The notes: a model not told the origin generated them from the sequence alone. Numbered from the stretch's first letter, positions 36,350-50,700 are shown. The stretch: DNA of 64,000 bases from Apis mellifera (GCF_003254395.2 NC_037646.1:3366942-3430941), one strand, 5' to 3'. Numbers and translations are program-made.

Positions 36350-39300
36350 CTCTGTTTTCTATCCTCTCTGCCAATTCGATATTGGTCCACTAGCCGCATC
36401 TTCGATCATGATTATCAATGTTATATATTTCGAAAAATATATATACATATTTATACGAGGATACCGTGAAAACGCAATAAATTACGGTTGTCGGGTAAAC
36501 ATTCCAGTTTAATTAATCCCATTAACGGACCGCCATTTACCGAAATTGAGACATCCCGTTCGTCCCAATTGGATTATCATAACGGAATTTTAATAAAGGT
36601 ATTACTGGTATAATTACACCAGTGAAACGTGGATCCTTGAACTGTGATCATAATAAATGGGTCAGATACGGAGTGAGCGGTAATACGAAAAAATAATAAG
36701 GGATATTTTTTAACGATGTTCGATTATTATACTTCTTGCTTCTTTTTTTTTTTTTTCAATGGAGAATTATAGGTTGAGAATCACAGAATGGCGGTAGATC
36801 TAACCAAGAGACGGAACATTTGTACATTGTTCGTTATTTTCGAATTTTATTATTTATAAAAATAGATAAAAATTTGTGTGAGATATTCTTCGCCGATTTT
36901 TCTCTATTCGTATTCGTACACCGAGTCTGTCGAATTGAAACGTAAACCAACATTGCATTATTCTTCGTCAAGAGTAATTTATTCCATTAGTACGCGTGAA
37001 AAACACAACGCGAAATTACGCGTGATTAAGCCCTAAGTTACGCAATGTGTGCGCAATTATATTCCCTGTTGCATTATCGCATCAGTCAAGCTCAATGGAA
37101 TCGGAAATAAAATAAGCCTCCCTTCGTAATAGCGTGAATGATTGAAAGGCATCGCCCCGAGCGTAAGGATATAACAAGATTGTATAATAATACTAATGTT
37201 GTTGCTGGTAGTTTTCCGATTTCGTTAATTGAACCGGGCATTAAACGTTGGACGCGCGTGTCACTGTGAATAATATATTAAAACGATGCAAAAATTTCCC
37301 CCGGGACATTAGCCGGACGATTGCAATGAAAGTGTAATTTTATTTTAATAGAATAGAAAAAGTGAGCATGCAACTATCTTTATTTCGAGGAAGGGAAAAA
37401 ATCGATTGTTTTTGATTATGGAAAAATTAGAGTTGAATTATTGCTCTTTTGTTAATATTTCAAATTTAAACAACAAGTAATTACAATGAATTGAAAGTTG
37501 GTAAAATTTAGAAAGAAAGAGTTTTTGAATTATGATATATTAAAAAAAAAGAACATTTTTCTTATGTTTATCTTTTGATAAAATGTCACTGCAAATTATA
37601 TTGTTCTACATATTTTGGTTTTATATTCTATCTTTTCATGCAAATGTATACTTTCTCTCATGAATGATTCTGCATTGTCACACGTATATTATTTATTAAA
37701 CATATTAAGCATAAGATAAGAGGCTATCGTTTCAATTTTTCTTTACTAATTGTTCTCATCAATCTTCAATTGTTCCATTTTCATCTTATTCATAACATTG
37801 AAAATTTAAATATTTTATTGTAATTTAAATATTCGTGTTTATGAAAGAAATATTCATGATGTAATGTATATTTTAAAAAAAGAGGGAAAAAAATATGAAG
37901 ATCTAACCGAATTTGAGAATTTATCGCGAATATTATTTTTACAGTAACCATTCGATCATTGGCATCGAGCCACACGTTACTTGGCTAACACGTCTCTCAC
38001 GCATCAATGGAAACGAATGCTCACTGTTTCGTAGAAAACTTTGGCGAAGCGCGGAACGTAACGGAATCTTACGTGCTAAATATAGAGATGTCAACTAAAC
38101 TCAGGGATGTTATGAACAGTTAGAAACAGAATGCATGATCGTAAATACTATTTTATCTAACGTGAACTATAGGTTACGTAAGTTAAGTTTTGTAACAACC
38201 TGTGCAATAAAAACATTGAGGATGAAGAAGGAGAGAGAAATTTATATGGCTGAACAGGTAATCTTTGCGTGTATCTATATATTTTATCGCATAAATGATT
38301 TAAAGTAATATTATTAAATACAAAAATTATTATTGTTATTGGATATCTATATATATATATAATGAAATAAAGTACCATTTGTAAGAACGTTATAATAAAT
38401 ATATAAGATGCAAATGATCATGGACTTGAAATGGATCGAAAATGGATTTTATACAATGATACCTTCGAATAAATTAAACAAGTTTCATTTCAGAAAACTT
38501 GTGTTGCGTTTCAAGATCGGCGTGAGTGAAAATTTCTCGCGCATTCAATTTTCATTTTCCTCAAGTTTGGATTGTTATATACGTAATCGTAAAATAATAG
38601 ACGCTCTGAAAACTAAAAATAGTATCGAAGAAGAGGCTTTCATTTCTCGAAATCGTAACTTTTTATTACATTTTCCTTTTCCACCGTAATGGAACGAAAA
38701 ATTTTCTCGATATTTCTAAGATTTTTCTTTTTTTTTTATCGAATGATTTGTGCTTCGATTTTAAAGAGGATTTTAGTATCGAGGTTAATAGTGTTATGAT
38801 TTCAAGACTTAAAAGCCATCATTGCTAGAAACTACATCCGTAGGGAGTGAAATATCTCGTAAAGGAAGTTCGAAATACGGAAAATCTTGTAATCAATCGA
38901 CAAGAAAAATTTTGAACGATTTTAAAAAAAAAAATCAACAAGTAAAATTAATCTTTGCGGATGTAATAACGAGTTTATATTCGTTCGAACGAGAATGTAC
39001 AATTCCATTTGTATAAAATACGAACTCGGCTTGAAATTCTCGTTTTCTTTTAACTCTTTCGAAATTAATAGGATATTTCCAAAGTGATTTAAAAATAAAA
39101 ATCACCAATTGAAAATCAGATTCTATTTTTAATCAATCTATCGCATTTTCTGTTACAGTATTCTATTATTCATTTGAGAAAAATTCGCCTGGAAAGTTAA
39201 ACAAGATTTACAATAATGAACAAATGTATTATATGAATTGTAATAGGATGTGTATTATATATATTGTTTATTAATTAAAATTACACTTAAGATCTGGTTT

Positions 39301-42300
39301 TAAAACAAATACGAGGGGTACAACGCATCATTAAGTAAGATAATACTTTAAAATAATGGGTTGAAATAGGGTTAAAGCGAGTTCTCTTTACCGAACGTAT
39401 TTTTCTATTCCTTATAATTTCGATACTGAACAACAACAGATTCAGAACGTATTATTGCGAGATAAAATTAGAGAATTAATTTGAAAACACGAAGTTCCTC
39501 CTATGCCGGAGGAAGAAGCTTTGTTATAGAGATAAATTACCGGTTACGAAAAATATAATTATAGAGGGAAATGTTCATAAAAAGATTTTTTTTTCCACGG
39601 ACTCGTATATTCACATTCTCGGGATTCTCGAGTTATTGAAATTCCTCGATCTTGCTAATCATTTTCTACATTTTTTTCCTCTTCGAAACGCGATATTTAC
39701 CTAGGAAGAAGCGAAATTTTAACCTCATCCTTTCAGAAGGATGCGAAATATTCCAAATGTTAATCAGACCGTTGCGTTTATTTCTACGAAAGAAAAAAAA
39801 AATATATATATATCAGCAATGGTCAGCAGAGTTGGCTCCAAATCAAATCTCGTCGTATTAACGTTTCAAGAGAAAAAACGAAAGATGGCGTCTCGCCTAG
39901 CGGGCAACAGAGCATCGACACTCTCGTAGTGAGTTTAAAAGTCGGCCGCTCATTGGAAACGCTCACTGCCTTCTCACCGGCTGTCGATATTTTTCCTTAA
40001 TTATTAGGTCGAACACGCCAAGGACGTCGTTTGGACGCGACCGTTATCGAGAAAGCTGGCGGCCCCGGCCATGAACACGACAAGGAAAATAAGAAGATTG
40101 TTGGGTAAATCTAAGCACTTGTTATTTAGTAGGAACCTAGACGCTAGCGTGCTCCAGAAGCGCGAGCGGTGGTTCTCGCAAAGAAAGAGGGGACCAACTT
40201 GAGGAAGAGAAGGTGGTGAGAAGGTGGTGGAGAATGGAAGAAAGGGAAGTGGGAGGAGGGGGAGGAGGAAGAGAGAAAGAAGAAGGCAGCACTGTGAGGC
40301 ACTTTACTAGATGCATATATATATATAGGGTGTTTCCTGTATGTTTATCCAAAATATATGTGTGAGAACAAAAAAAAAAAAGTCTTGGAATGACACTTAA
40401 TGATTCAATTTTTACTGTTATCTATTATATATTTATTCAATTTAATACATTAAATTTCGTTATCATTTAACAATACTTTTATACAATTATTAAAATATTT
40501 GAAAATAATATGAACAACGCGTTGAAGGATAATTTCGTTAGAAAATTCACTATACATATAATTTATGATATAACGTGGTTAAAATAGAAAAGATTATTAC
40601 ATTATATATATATAAATAATGTTTTAACAATTGTGCAATACAATTGTTCGAACAACTATTCTTTAAATGAATACACGAATATTGAATATTATAATGATTT
40701 CTAGACAAATTAAACGTAAAAGTACATTGCCCATAACGTTAACGTCATTTAAATATTCATTTCTTTAACTATCCTCTTCTCATCTACGACCCCGTAATAC
40801 TTTAATTAAATATAAAATTGTCCATTCACGCGTATACATTGACATTTCACGCGTATACGAGACACGAATACATTTCATCCCAATACCCTTTAAAATTTCA
40901 AGCATCAAACACATAAGATCATTCGACATTCGTGATCCACTTAATATCCTCGCGAGAGCGTATCCATCCAAGGGTAAACAAACGAAGCCTCTTACGCTTT
41001 GTCATCGCGCCGTAAGCAAAGCATCAATATGTACGTACACGGCATACGAAGAAACACCCAGTAGATGGCGGGCGCCTAGGCAGCAAGAGCAGCGCCGACT
41101 GAATGGTAGGCTGGTACCTCCTATATACGTAAGTACTTACGTACGTACGTACATACGTAGATAGTAACGTTGCGTTAGTAACATCGCTAATGTATAGATA
41201 CACGGGTAGTATACGTAGGGAGTCGAGCATCGAAGGAGGTTCGTTGACCGCTGTGAGACTTCTCTCTCTTCCTTTATCGCTCTATCTGTCATTCCGTCCC
41301 GCTCCATCGTTGTCTGCCAACCTTCCTTCCGTCTTCCTTTCTCCGTCAAGACTTCACCGCGACCTTGGCGATTCAATGCCCGCACCAGATAACTCCCCTT
41401 TCCAGATAATAGATTATTTCATACGTGTAACTAGTCGTTGCTAGCCCCCCCCCCCTCCTTCTCTCTCTTCTTCGACTACACTCTTTCGCTTTCTCCTTTC
41501 CCTCCTCTCTCGCTCTCGCTGATAACTCGCTTGGCAAACCGCGCGAACGAGCGACCGATGCGCGAGCATGTATATTGTACTTACTGTATAACTCGATACT
41601 TATACAGAGTGGGTCGAAAGTAATCCTGGAAATGGATCTGTTTCGAAGAAGGAAAAATAGCATTCTTTTTTTCTTTTTTAGGGGAATTTTTCTTTTATTT
41701 AAGATAGTGGTACGGTTCTATGATAGTGGTCGATTCTTGGTATATTTTGTAAATAAATTTCTGAATTATTCGAACGTTCGATTATTTCTATTGTATATTC
41801 GTAAAGATGTATAACATTGTTATAATAGAATTTGATAATATAAATATTTGTAATATAAGGTGAGAATGATACAAAATTAACAGAAGAATATTGATAAATT
41901 ATCTTGAAGATTTTTGAACGATAAATTTTCGTTGCAAACATTATAGTACGGATAATAATGCTCTCGATAGGTGTACTTGTCAAATCCAGAATGAACTCCC
42001 CTCGAAATGTTATGATACTTGTTAAGCTAACTTCCAATTAAGTGAAACGAGAACTGTTAAACCAAGTACAAGCTGCAGCTAAACAGTATGAACACTATTA
42101 AACTGTGTGCTATGTTAATCAAGCTTAATTTCCATTAAAATTCGATATAATAATTAAATATAATGGCTATTTTTTATTTTAATATAATATTTTTAATATT
42201 ATTGACGAGTTATAAAAAGAAAGTTTGAGGTGTTTTTTCAGTAAATAAAAATTTCTTCCATTTTATCGTTTCATTTTTGAATGCAATAATAATATCAATA

Positions 42301-43161
42301 TTGTTCTCTTCGTTTCGTTTTTACAAAGTATCTAAAAATAGTTTTTAAAAAGCTTAAAGTTAAAAGTTGGCTAAATTTAACGCATGAGAACTTTGCCAAT
42401 TATCAAATTAAGTACAATCTCAAGATGATAATCTATATCGGATAATATAAATTACTTACGTGACTGGTTATTAGCGAAATAAATGTATTATGCGCGAAAT
42501 CAGGTTCTGTTTAAAACTTGTGAGTGAGTATGCCGAGCGCATTAATATCGTTATCGGATATAATACGATTAAACGGCTGGTTTAAATTTTTTTTTTTCAA
42601 TTCGAACGAGTTCCACTTGATACTTTTCGCGTATTGTCGAAGCGTGCAATTAAGAAACTGAATGAGAAACGCACTTAACATGAGGATTTTTGCTAGTATC
42701 GGAACAGGAATCTTATGACTTGCAGGAATAATACTTCCAGTTTGGAATGCTAATAAGAGAATCGAGTTTTTCTTTTGTATACGAGAAAGAGAAGAGGAAC
42801 GAAAGAACTGTGTTATTTTTCTATAATACTTTCTTACGATGTAATAAAAATTATTATTATTTTTCTATTTAATCAATCCATTAAAAAGTATCCAAAACTT
42901 AATTTTTTAACTCAAAAGATCTTAAAATCCAATCACGAAAAACTTGTAATAATAATAACATTTACAATTTATTTTAATAATTAATGAAAATTTCCAAGTA
43001 TCTTCGTTATATAAGATGTTTCGATTTCATAAGATTATAATCACGAGCAAAAATATAAAGAAAAAAACATATTGTATCTGTAAGTATATTTAAATACAAA
43101 AATCATTCTGAATATGCAGAATAAAGAAAAAAGAATATAAAAATACAAAGTTTGATTAAAT

Positions 43162-43286
43162 CTTTCAACTTATAGGTTATGTTCGTGCAATTTGGTCGAA
43201 AAATTTGATTAAATCAAACGCTGAAACGATCAATCATTTTTACAGATAAACTTTGCACAAACTTTCAACTTATAGGTTATGTTCGT
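43162..43286 (+). repeat. 25-bp direct repeat spaced exactly 100 bp
   Basis: An identical 25-bp segment, beginning CTTTCAACTTATAGG, occurs at 43162-43186 and 43262-43286. Similarity continues loosely past each copy (TTTGGTCGAAAAATT against TTTCGAAAAATT), suggesting an old local duplication. Confidence 0.85.
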
Positions 43287-43894
43287 TTGGTTCGTTTCGA
43301 AAAATTATTGGTGCTTCTTCATATCACGGAAAAAAGAAAGCACGTTGTATTAAATTTCTTACGTAAAGATTTAGTTCTTAGTTCTCTTCGACCCGAAATG
43401 ATGAATTATTCCGTATTTGTGTTCGACATTAGTTCCGTTGAAAATATCCACGAGATATCTTCGTTCCGCGAATACATTTCGATACATTACGAGGGTAAAG
43501 TAAGATGGAATAAGATATCTTACGTCGATTTTATTCAACCCTGTTCGATTCGTGCCGTTTGCATAATGTGAATGGACTGCATTACACGGATGCGGCCTTT
43601 CCCCCTCCCCCCTCCCTGCCGTTTTATCCCGTTTAAAGATGATCGTTTTGCTTTGACGTTGAATAAGTTGGGACAAATTGCACAAGTCGATAATATTCGT
43701 GGAAAACAACGTAACAAGTGACGACAATTGCCGCAAGGTTGCATAAACATGTTGCTTTTATTTCCCAAACAATGACCACCACTTTACAGTTATCGCGAGC
43801 CCCGGCAAACGTTTTACAATCAATTTGTGACCACGAGTAACACATTATGGTTGCACTTCGGTTGGACTCCTGAAACCCACGCTTAACTCCATTA

Positions 43895-44812
43895 TCGGAT
43901 AATTATATTACACTTGGACCAATATATATTTAGAATTCGATAATGATTAATGTCATTTTTCTTTTTCCTTTCTTCAATCGTTATTGTTGAGAATTTATTT
44001 GTTATTTCTTCTTTGTTAATCAATTTATCGATATAAGTAAGTATTTATTTTCTGAAATCAATATTTATAACGCAATTCTTATTATTAACAGATAATTATA
44101 TTATACTTGGACCAATAATGGTTAATATTTTCTTTTCTTTCTTCAACTTTCTTCTTTATTATTGAGAATCTATTTATTTCTTCTTTGTTAATCAATTTAT
44201 CGATACAAGGGTAAGTATCAAGAATATTTATAATGCATTTTTTTTATGGTATGAAATTCTTATTATTAACAGATAATTATATTATACTTGGACCAATAAT
44301 GGTTAATATCATTTTTCTTTTCTTCTTCAACTTTCTTCTTTATTATTGAGAATCTATTTGTTTCTTCTTTGTTAATCAATTTATCGATATAAGTAAGTAT
44401 TTATTTTCTGAAATCAATATTTATAATGCATTTTTTTTTATGGTATGAAATTCTTATTATTAACAGATAATTATATTATACTTGGACCAATAATGGTTAA
44501 TATCATTTTTCTTTTCTTTCTTCAACTTTCTTCTTTATTATTGAGAATCTATTTGTTTCTTGTTTGTTAATCAATTTATCGATACAAAGGTAAGTATCAA
44601 GAATATTTATAATGCATTTTTTTTATGGTATGAAATTCTTATTATTAACAGATAATTATATTATACTTGGACCAATAATGGTTAATATCATTTTTCTTTT
44701 CTTTCTTCAACTTTCTTCTTTATTATTGAGAATCTATTTGTTTCTTCTTTGTTAATCAATTTATCGATATAAGTATTTATTTTCTGAAATCAATATTTAT
44801 AACGCATTTTGT
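43895..44812. repeat. tandem array D, about 181-194 bp units, 5 copies, A-B-A-B-A
   Basis: The marker ACTTGGACCAAT occurs at about 43912, 44105, 44286, 44480 and 44665, giving spacings of 193, 181, 194 and 185 bp. Two junction types alternate. Type A reads GATATAAGTA(AGTA)TTTATTTTCTG (about 44032, 44385, 44764). Type B reads GATACAA(A/G)GGTAAGTATC (about 44200, 44580). The order A-B-A-B-A implies amplification of a dimer of about 375 bp. Confidence 0.92.
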
Positions 44813-45475
44813 AGGCAAAAATCTATATAACGAATAGTAAAGTAATATATTACATTTATAATCACAAATATAGTGCTTTTTGGGGGAATAAAGATAATTT
44901 AGTTCTAAAGAAATAAAAATCAGTTAAGTCACGAGTTATAATTATTATATAAGATTTAAAAAAATTAAATTAAATTTATTGTTTTTTTATAATATCATAT
45001 TTATCACAAAGATTGAAATTATTAACCTTCATAAAGTGTACGATTAAATGCGCTATCTTAGATAATTTCGTACATCTCCACCTAGTAATCTCTATGTTTT
45101 CACAATAACTTTGCAAGCAATGTAGTCGCGGAAGCGTAACAGGGCAAAAGGTGTTGGACGTATACAAAGTTTGCGCAGACGAAATAATTAGAAGCGCCTT
45201 TAGCACAGAATCGAGGAATGTCGCGAGTAAGATTTAACTCGTGAATACGTAGGTATATATGCACTCTCGTAACTTTTCAACACATATATTACGCAATCAC
45301 TCCTCTCAATGGGAAATAATACAAATGAATTCAGATTACAAACTTCTTTCCCGATATTTTACAACTTTACGTCGAATAAACGAATGATTTGTAACAATTT
45401 AACATATATAATTTATATTACTTATCAGTATTTCAATTAAAAATCCTTCAAAATTAAAAATAATATCCAAGATTT

Positions 45476-45530
<55 letters not shown>

Positions 45531-46349
45531 ACAATTCACAATAAATCAAAACACATTCACGTACATAAAAGATACCACATAGAATTGGAATCGAAGGAAG
45601 CCGTAAACACACGAGACACACAGTGTTGCGAAAGGCCAATATAACGAAACCCGAATTCTTCTTTACACGTGGTTGGAACGATGATGAAAAATTCCTGGTG
45701 CAAGCGATTGGCGCCAGCTATTTCCGGTCGGAGGAGGTTAACTTTTGACGCATGGACGTCGACATAATCGAGATTCCAGAACGAGATGGCGCTGCCATCG
45801 CACGAAAGAAGAAGGAAAAGAGATAAGGCGGGCCCGGATACTTTCGGCCCTGTTTCTTCGGTTGTCACGTAAACTCGGCTCGCAGCAGACGACGGTCTAG
45901 CAAGGGGAAACCGCGCAACAGCGGCGTGATCGCCCGCGGGGAAAACGTGGCAACGCGGAAAAGCACGGTGCGCAAAGAAGAAGCCGTGTGCACCGACCTT
46001 AATGCAAATTCACTGGCGGCGCTCTTTCTGCCTTTTTCTTTCCCCCGTATAATCCTTCTTTATTTCTTTTGCGCGCATCCTCTCGTTAGCCGATAGTGGC
46101 GGACGAAACTGATCGCGCGGCAGGGACGAGACTCGAGGATGAGAACGCGATTGAACGTCCGGAGTCACGGACGTTTCTTTCAACTCCTTCCGCCTCTTCC
46201 TCCTTCCGGCTTGGATGCTCCTCCTTGCGAACGTTCGCGCGAACGTCCTTGCCAGCACGAGAGTTTATTCTGGTCGAGCGAGCGTTTTAATTTACGTGCC
46301 GTTGGTTTAATATTAACGCGTTCTTGCATTTAACTGTTATGTTAATATT
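44813..46349. other. no recognised gene; TA tract and GC-rich block
   Basis: AT-rich DNA up to about 45560, including a long TA microsatellite. A balanced to GC-rich block follows at 45570-46310, with overlapping open frames on both strands that resemble no family. The block is CpG-rich and could be regulatory; no start site is evident. Confidence 0.4.
45479..45522 (+). repeat. (TA)22 microsatellite
   Basis: Forty-four bases of perfect TA, followed by further imperfect TA-rich sequence to about 45531. Confidence 0.97.
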
Positions 46350-47740
46350 CTTGAATTTAACGTAATGTTAAAAATTTGTTATCTTTGGGGAGGAGAAATC
46401 GTGCTGCATTGTTGTTATTCGTTTGTTTCTTGGATTTTTATTAGAATTTTATTAGAATTTCAGAAATTTGTGTGCAATTATATTTCAAATAATCGCAGTT
46501 ATTTAAATTTATGGAATTTTTTAAATATTTTCATGAATGTATTCATAAATTAACTTATAATATTAAAAATTTATTATCTTTAAGGAGAAATCCTGCTGCA
46601 TTGTTGTTATTTATTTGTTTCTTGGATTTTTATTAGAATTTTATTAGAATTTCAGAAATTTGTGTGTAATTATATTTCAAATAGTCGCAATTATTTAAAA
46701 TAAAATTTATGGAATTTTTTAAATATTTTCATGAATGTATTCATAAATTAACTTATATAATTTAACATAAAAAATTTGTTATCTTTAGGGAGGAGAAATC
46801 ATGCTGCATTGTTGTTATTCGTTTGTTTCTTGGATTAGAATTTTATTAGAATTTCAGAAATTTGTGTGCAATTATATTTCAAATAATCGCAGTTATTTAA
46901 AATAAAATTTATGGAATTTTTTAAATATTTTCATGAATGTATTTATAAATTAACTTATAATATTAAAAATTTATTATCTTTAAGGAGAAATCCTGCATTG
47001 TTGTTATTCGTTTGTTTCTTGAATTTTTATTAGAATTTTATTAGAATTTCAAAAATTTATTATATTTCAAAATCGTAGTTATTTAAAATAAAATTTATGG
47101 AATTTTTTAAATATTTTCATGAATGTATTCGTAAATTAACTTATAATATTAAAAATTTATTATCTTTAAGGAGAAATCATGCTGCATTGTTGTTATTCGT
47201 TTGTTTCTTGGATTAGAATTTTATTAGAATTTCAGAAATTTGTGTGCAATTATATTTCAAATAATCGTAGTTATTTAAAATAAAATTTATGGAATTTTTT
47301 AAATATTTTTATGAATGTATTCGTAAATTAACTTATAATATTAAAAATTTATTATCTTTAAGGAGAAATTCTGCTGCATTGTTGTTATTCGTTTGTTTCT
47401 TGAATTAGAATTTTATTAGAATTTCAGAAATTCGTGTGCAATTATATTTCAAATAATCGCAGTTATTTAAAATAAAATTTATGGAATTTTTTAAATATTT
47501 TCATGAATGTATTTATAAATTAACTTATATAATTTAACGTAATGTTAAAAATTTTTTATCTTTGGGGAGCAGAAATCATGCTGCATTGTTGTTATTCGTT
47601 TCTTGGATTAGAATTTTATTAGAATTTCAGAAATTTGTGTGTAATTATATTTCAAATAATCGCAGTTATTTAAAATGAAATTTATGGAATTTTTTAAATA
47701 TTTTCATGAAAATGTATTCGTAAATTAACTTACATAATTT
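46350..47740. repeat. tandem array E, about 187-208 bp units, 7 copies
   Basis: The marker CTGCATTGTTGTTATT occurs at about 46404, 46596, 46804, 46993, 47181, 47374 and 47581, giving spacings of about 190-208 bp. Copies 1, 3 and 7 share a longer leader resembling AATTTAACGTAATGTTAAAA and a TTTGGGGAG or TTTAGGGAG variant. Copies 2, 4, 5 and 6 have TAATATTAAAAATTTATTATC and TTTAAGGAG. This is the largest array in the window. Confidence 0.93.
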
Positions 47741-50700
47741 TTAAAACGTGATTATTTTATAATGTGGAAATTTGGAAAAAACACATTCTCGTTTAATATC
47801 CATATTTGAAAATTACATTATGAATAAAATTATGAATAATAATTTTTAATTATTAAAAGGATTAATACTTTCAATGAATACATATTTTTTTCTTAATATA
47901 ATTCAAATCATAACCTCTATATTAAATTAGGAAAAAAAAATATATCTTTTGATCGTTACGATATTTCTGTGAAATTTTTTAATTCCAAAAAATGAATATT
48001 AATATGCGTCCAAATTTCGTATTGAAAATTATCTCTATTACAATGAATATAAAAGGCCATTATTTTTATGAAATTTTTTAGTTCAAAGAAACAAAATTAA
48101 TATATGTTCAAATTTCATATTTTCGAAACCAATGCTTTAAATTACTAGAAATAAATTTAGATTGACTTTCGAATTTAAAATATCTTAATTACTATCGTGG
48201 TTTATTATACAATTTATCGAGCAATAAATTTAATTATCAGTTCTGTAACAGCGTATAGGAAAGATTATTTCTACGGTGTTACGATTTATAAACGTATTTA
48301 TGGCAACGTATCTGAAAGACTGATCAGACCTGATCTCCGTATCATTAAATTCGTTACAAAGCGATAGTAGAAAAAGAATTAAATTCAACTTTTAATTCAT
48401 TATAATTTTTTCCCTTTCATATCCCCAACTTCGTAATTTAAATCTTCGTTACGTTTTCATAATTTCTCCCTATATTTATTTTCTACGTTATTTATATTTT
48501 TAGAAAAAAAAAAATTCTACACAATTCTATTTATAAATTTATTTATATAAATTTTTTAAATCTATTTAAAATTTCTATTATGTCTATCTTATAAACGAAA
48601 TATCTTATTTACACGTGTTACTTTTCTTTTGTTCTACCATTTTCTTCCTTCGAATGAACAAAAAATATCTTCCACGAATCACGAAATATAGACAAATATA
48701 AAAATATACTTCTCTTACACATTACAAAACTGATCGTATCAATTTATACGCCTTCCATTTCCACCAGATGAGACGTTTTCACCTCTCTCCCTCCCCGGTA
48801 TTATTTTTCCACGTCGATTTCCGCTTATGAACATAGGCGTACACATAGGCGGTTCATTGAGCAGAGATTTATTTGTTTTCGCGACAGGCTTCGTACAATA
48901 AAAGCAAGCGAGTAAAAATCTCTCGCGTTACGTAAATTAGATTTCGAACGAAAGGAAAGAAGAAGAAGAAGAAGAAGGGAAGAGGGGACTTTTCAATCTA
49001 TCCGCGGAATTATTATCCTCCTCTCTCTCTCTCTTCACGCTTGTTTCCTCCCATCGTTGAATAAGTTATAAAACTTAAACCGGAGGACCTTGAATAATAA
49101 TCCTCCCAATTAATTATGCATCGAGTCGTCTCGCGTCCCTCCGTACATACGTGCACGTACAAATTATTCAACAAATCGCCGGGCCGGCGAACAAATACTT
49201 GTCCAACTGGAGTGGAAATTGGCTCGAACCAGTTTTAATGATGAGTGCACACTGTTCCGCGCTGCTTAATTTAACATTCATAGAGTGGGAGCGCAGGGAC
49301 AGGACTGTGTGGCCGCCCCGCGTCGCAAGTCGCGAATATTCGAAAAATGGGCTTTTCGTTGGACGGATGCGGCCATGTTTATAAAAATTCATTCTGTGTC
49401 CGCGACATTGTTTCCCCGGGTTAAATTGATCCCCCGTTGAATATCTCCCCGTTTCCATCCGCTTGGAAATTTATCTATAACGAAGATTGATTAACGAGAA
49501 TTTCAAGTATCGAGGATAGAAAACTCAATTTTTATATATGTTGGATATTACAGAGTGGAAAATTGATAATAGAAATTGTAACCTCTGACCGAAGAGGGAA
49601 TATTTAAACTTTAAGAAAAAGTGATAAAATGTATAAAATGTGCAAAAAACATCAAAAGAGATTTTATTATATTTTCATACATTTTAATAAGTGTGCCTAA
49701 TCGATTGGGATAAAAAAGTATCTGCTTTCGCTTTTCGAATCCAATCATTTGGAATCTAGGCGGAAGATAATTAATCGAAGGAACGATCGAAGAGGAAGAG
49801 TTGTTCGATATTTCACGAGATTTTATGTGAAAATGGTGTAACGTATTGAATTACTTGTACAAGATTATTCTCGTTGCTTTCGACAGCAAGCTTTAACAAC
49901 AAGTGCAGGTGCGTGACGATGCCTATGACTCTTGAAATTAGCTTCCTGATCTTTTCAATTTAATAAAAAAACTTTCACGAGTCGAGAGATGAGCGTTCAG
50001 GTGGATGTCGCGTAAAACACGATTATAACAGGATGAAAAAGACGAAAATAGAATGGCAGTTATAAAACACGGTATAATTTGATACGGTTAAAAAAGAAGA
50101 AGAGAAAAAAAAAAAGGGTTAAAAAATTTCCAACGTGATCGACTCGCTCGAAACGAATTTAACATGTCCATAATATTGCAAATTCTGATCAACGTGTATA
50201 ATAGTATAGAACAACTTTCGATACGTTTATCGTGAAATTTTGTCGAAGAATCAATGTTTTCTTACAAAATCATCCTTTTGAATTCAGAGATTTTCTTTTG
50301 ATTTCGAGCACAAGTCACGAGAAAAAAATTTAATAACACCGTACGAAATGTAAAACATTGTTGATGAAACACGTTAATATTCAATCATTTTTATCTTAAT
50401 GATTTTTAATTTAGCTCCCAGTTAAAGATAATGCTTGATTACATAATTAAACAGTCGTATGCATTTATTATAATTGAATAAATACGATCTAACAAATTAT
50501 AAATTGTGAGTGCGAAAGGGTAAGAGGAAGAGCCGAGTGAAATATTTGACTAATTGTATTTTATGGATATAAGGAAGTATAATATTCACGCCTATCTTAC
50601 GTAATAATAATAGCACGATTCCCCATTGTTCTCACAGCTAATTTAACCAGAGTAATTATCAGATGCTATTAAAAGAATTATAACATGCTGTGCGAAGAAC

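Larger units (their letters stand above)
35946..43894. other. long stretch without recognised gene
   Basis: Mixed AT-rich and balanced DNA. Features seen are a 10-bp inverted repeat at 36180-36204, a (CTC)n run at 36321-36349, purine-rich DNA at 40190-40290, a TACG-rich stretch at 41120-41160 and a pyrimidine-rich block at 41260-41520. Open frames on both strands are short or start without ATG and resemble no family. Possibly Atg16 intron or intergenic. Confidence 0.4.

Noticed and set aside
40323..41625. TATAGGGTGTTTCC near 40324 and ACAGAGTGGGTCGAAAGT near 41604 as ends of a mariner-like MITE
   Set aside because: They are not inverted copies of each other and no transposase or target duplication connects them.
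42460..42506. Minus-strand 47-nt segment with AG and GTAAGT, encoding PDFAHNTFISLITSH, as the Atg16 exon before 28775
   Set aside because: It has the correct end phase and a DFA match to the blade-3 NDFA motif, but the essential Trp of the WD repeat is absent and the rest does not fit.
43287..43571. 94-codon plus-strand open frame after the 25-bp direct repeat
   Set aside because: It opens at TTG; the first ATG leaves only 57 residues, with no family match and no upstream signals.
45557..45868. 103-codon minus-strand open frame
   Set aside because: The translation looks somewhat protein-like, but I recognise no domain and saw no splice context; it lies in a GC-richer block with other open frames.
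43895..47740. Repeat arrays as possible CRISPR arrays
   Set aside because: Units are about 180-200 bp and contiguous, without short repeats separated by unique spacers, and the host is eukaryotic.
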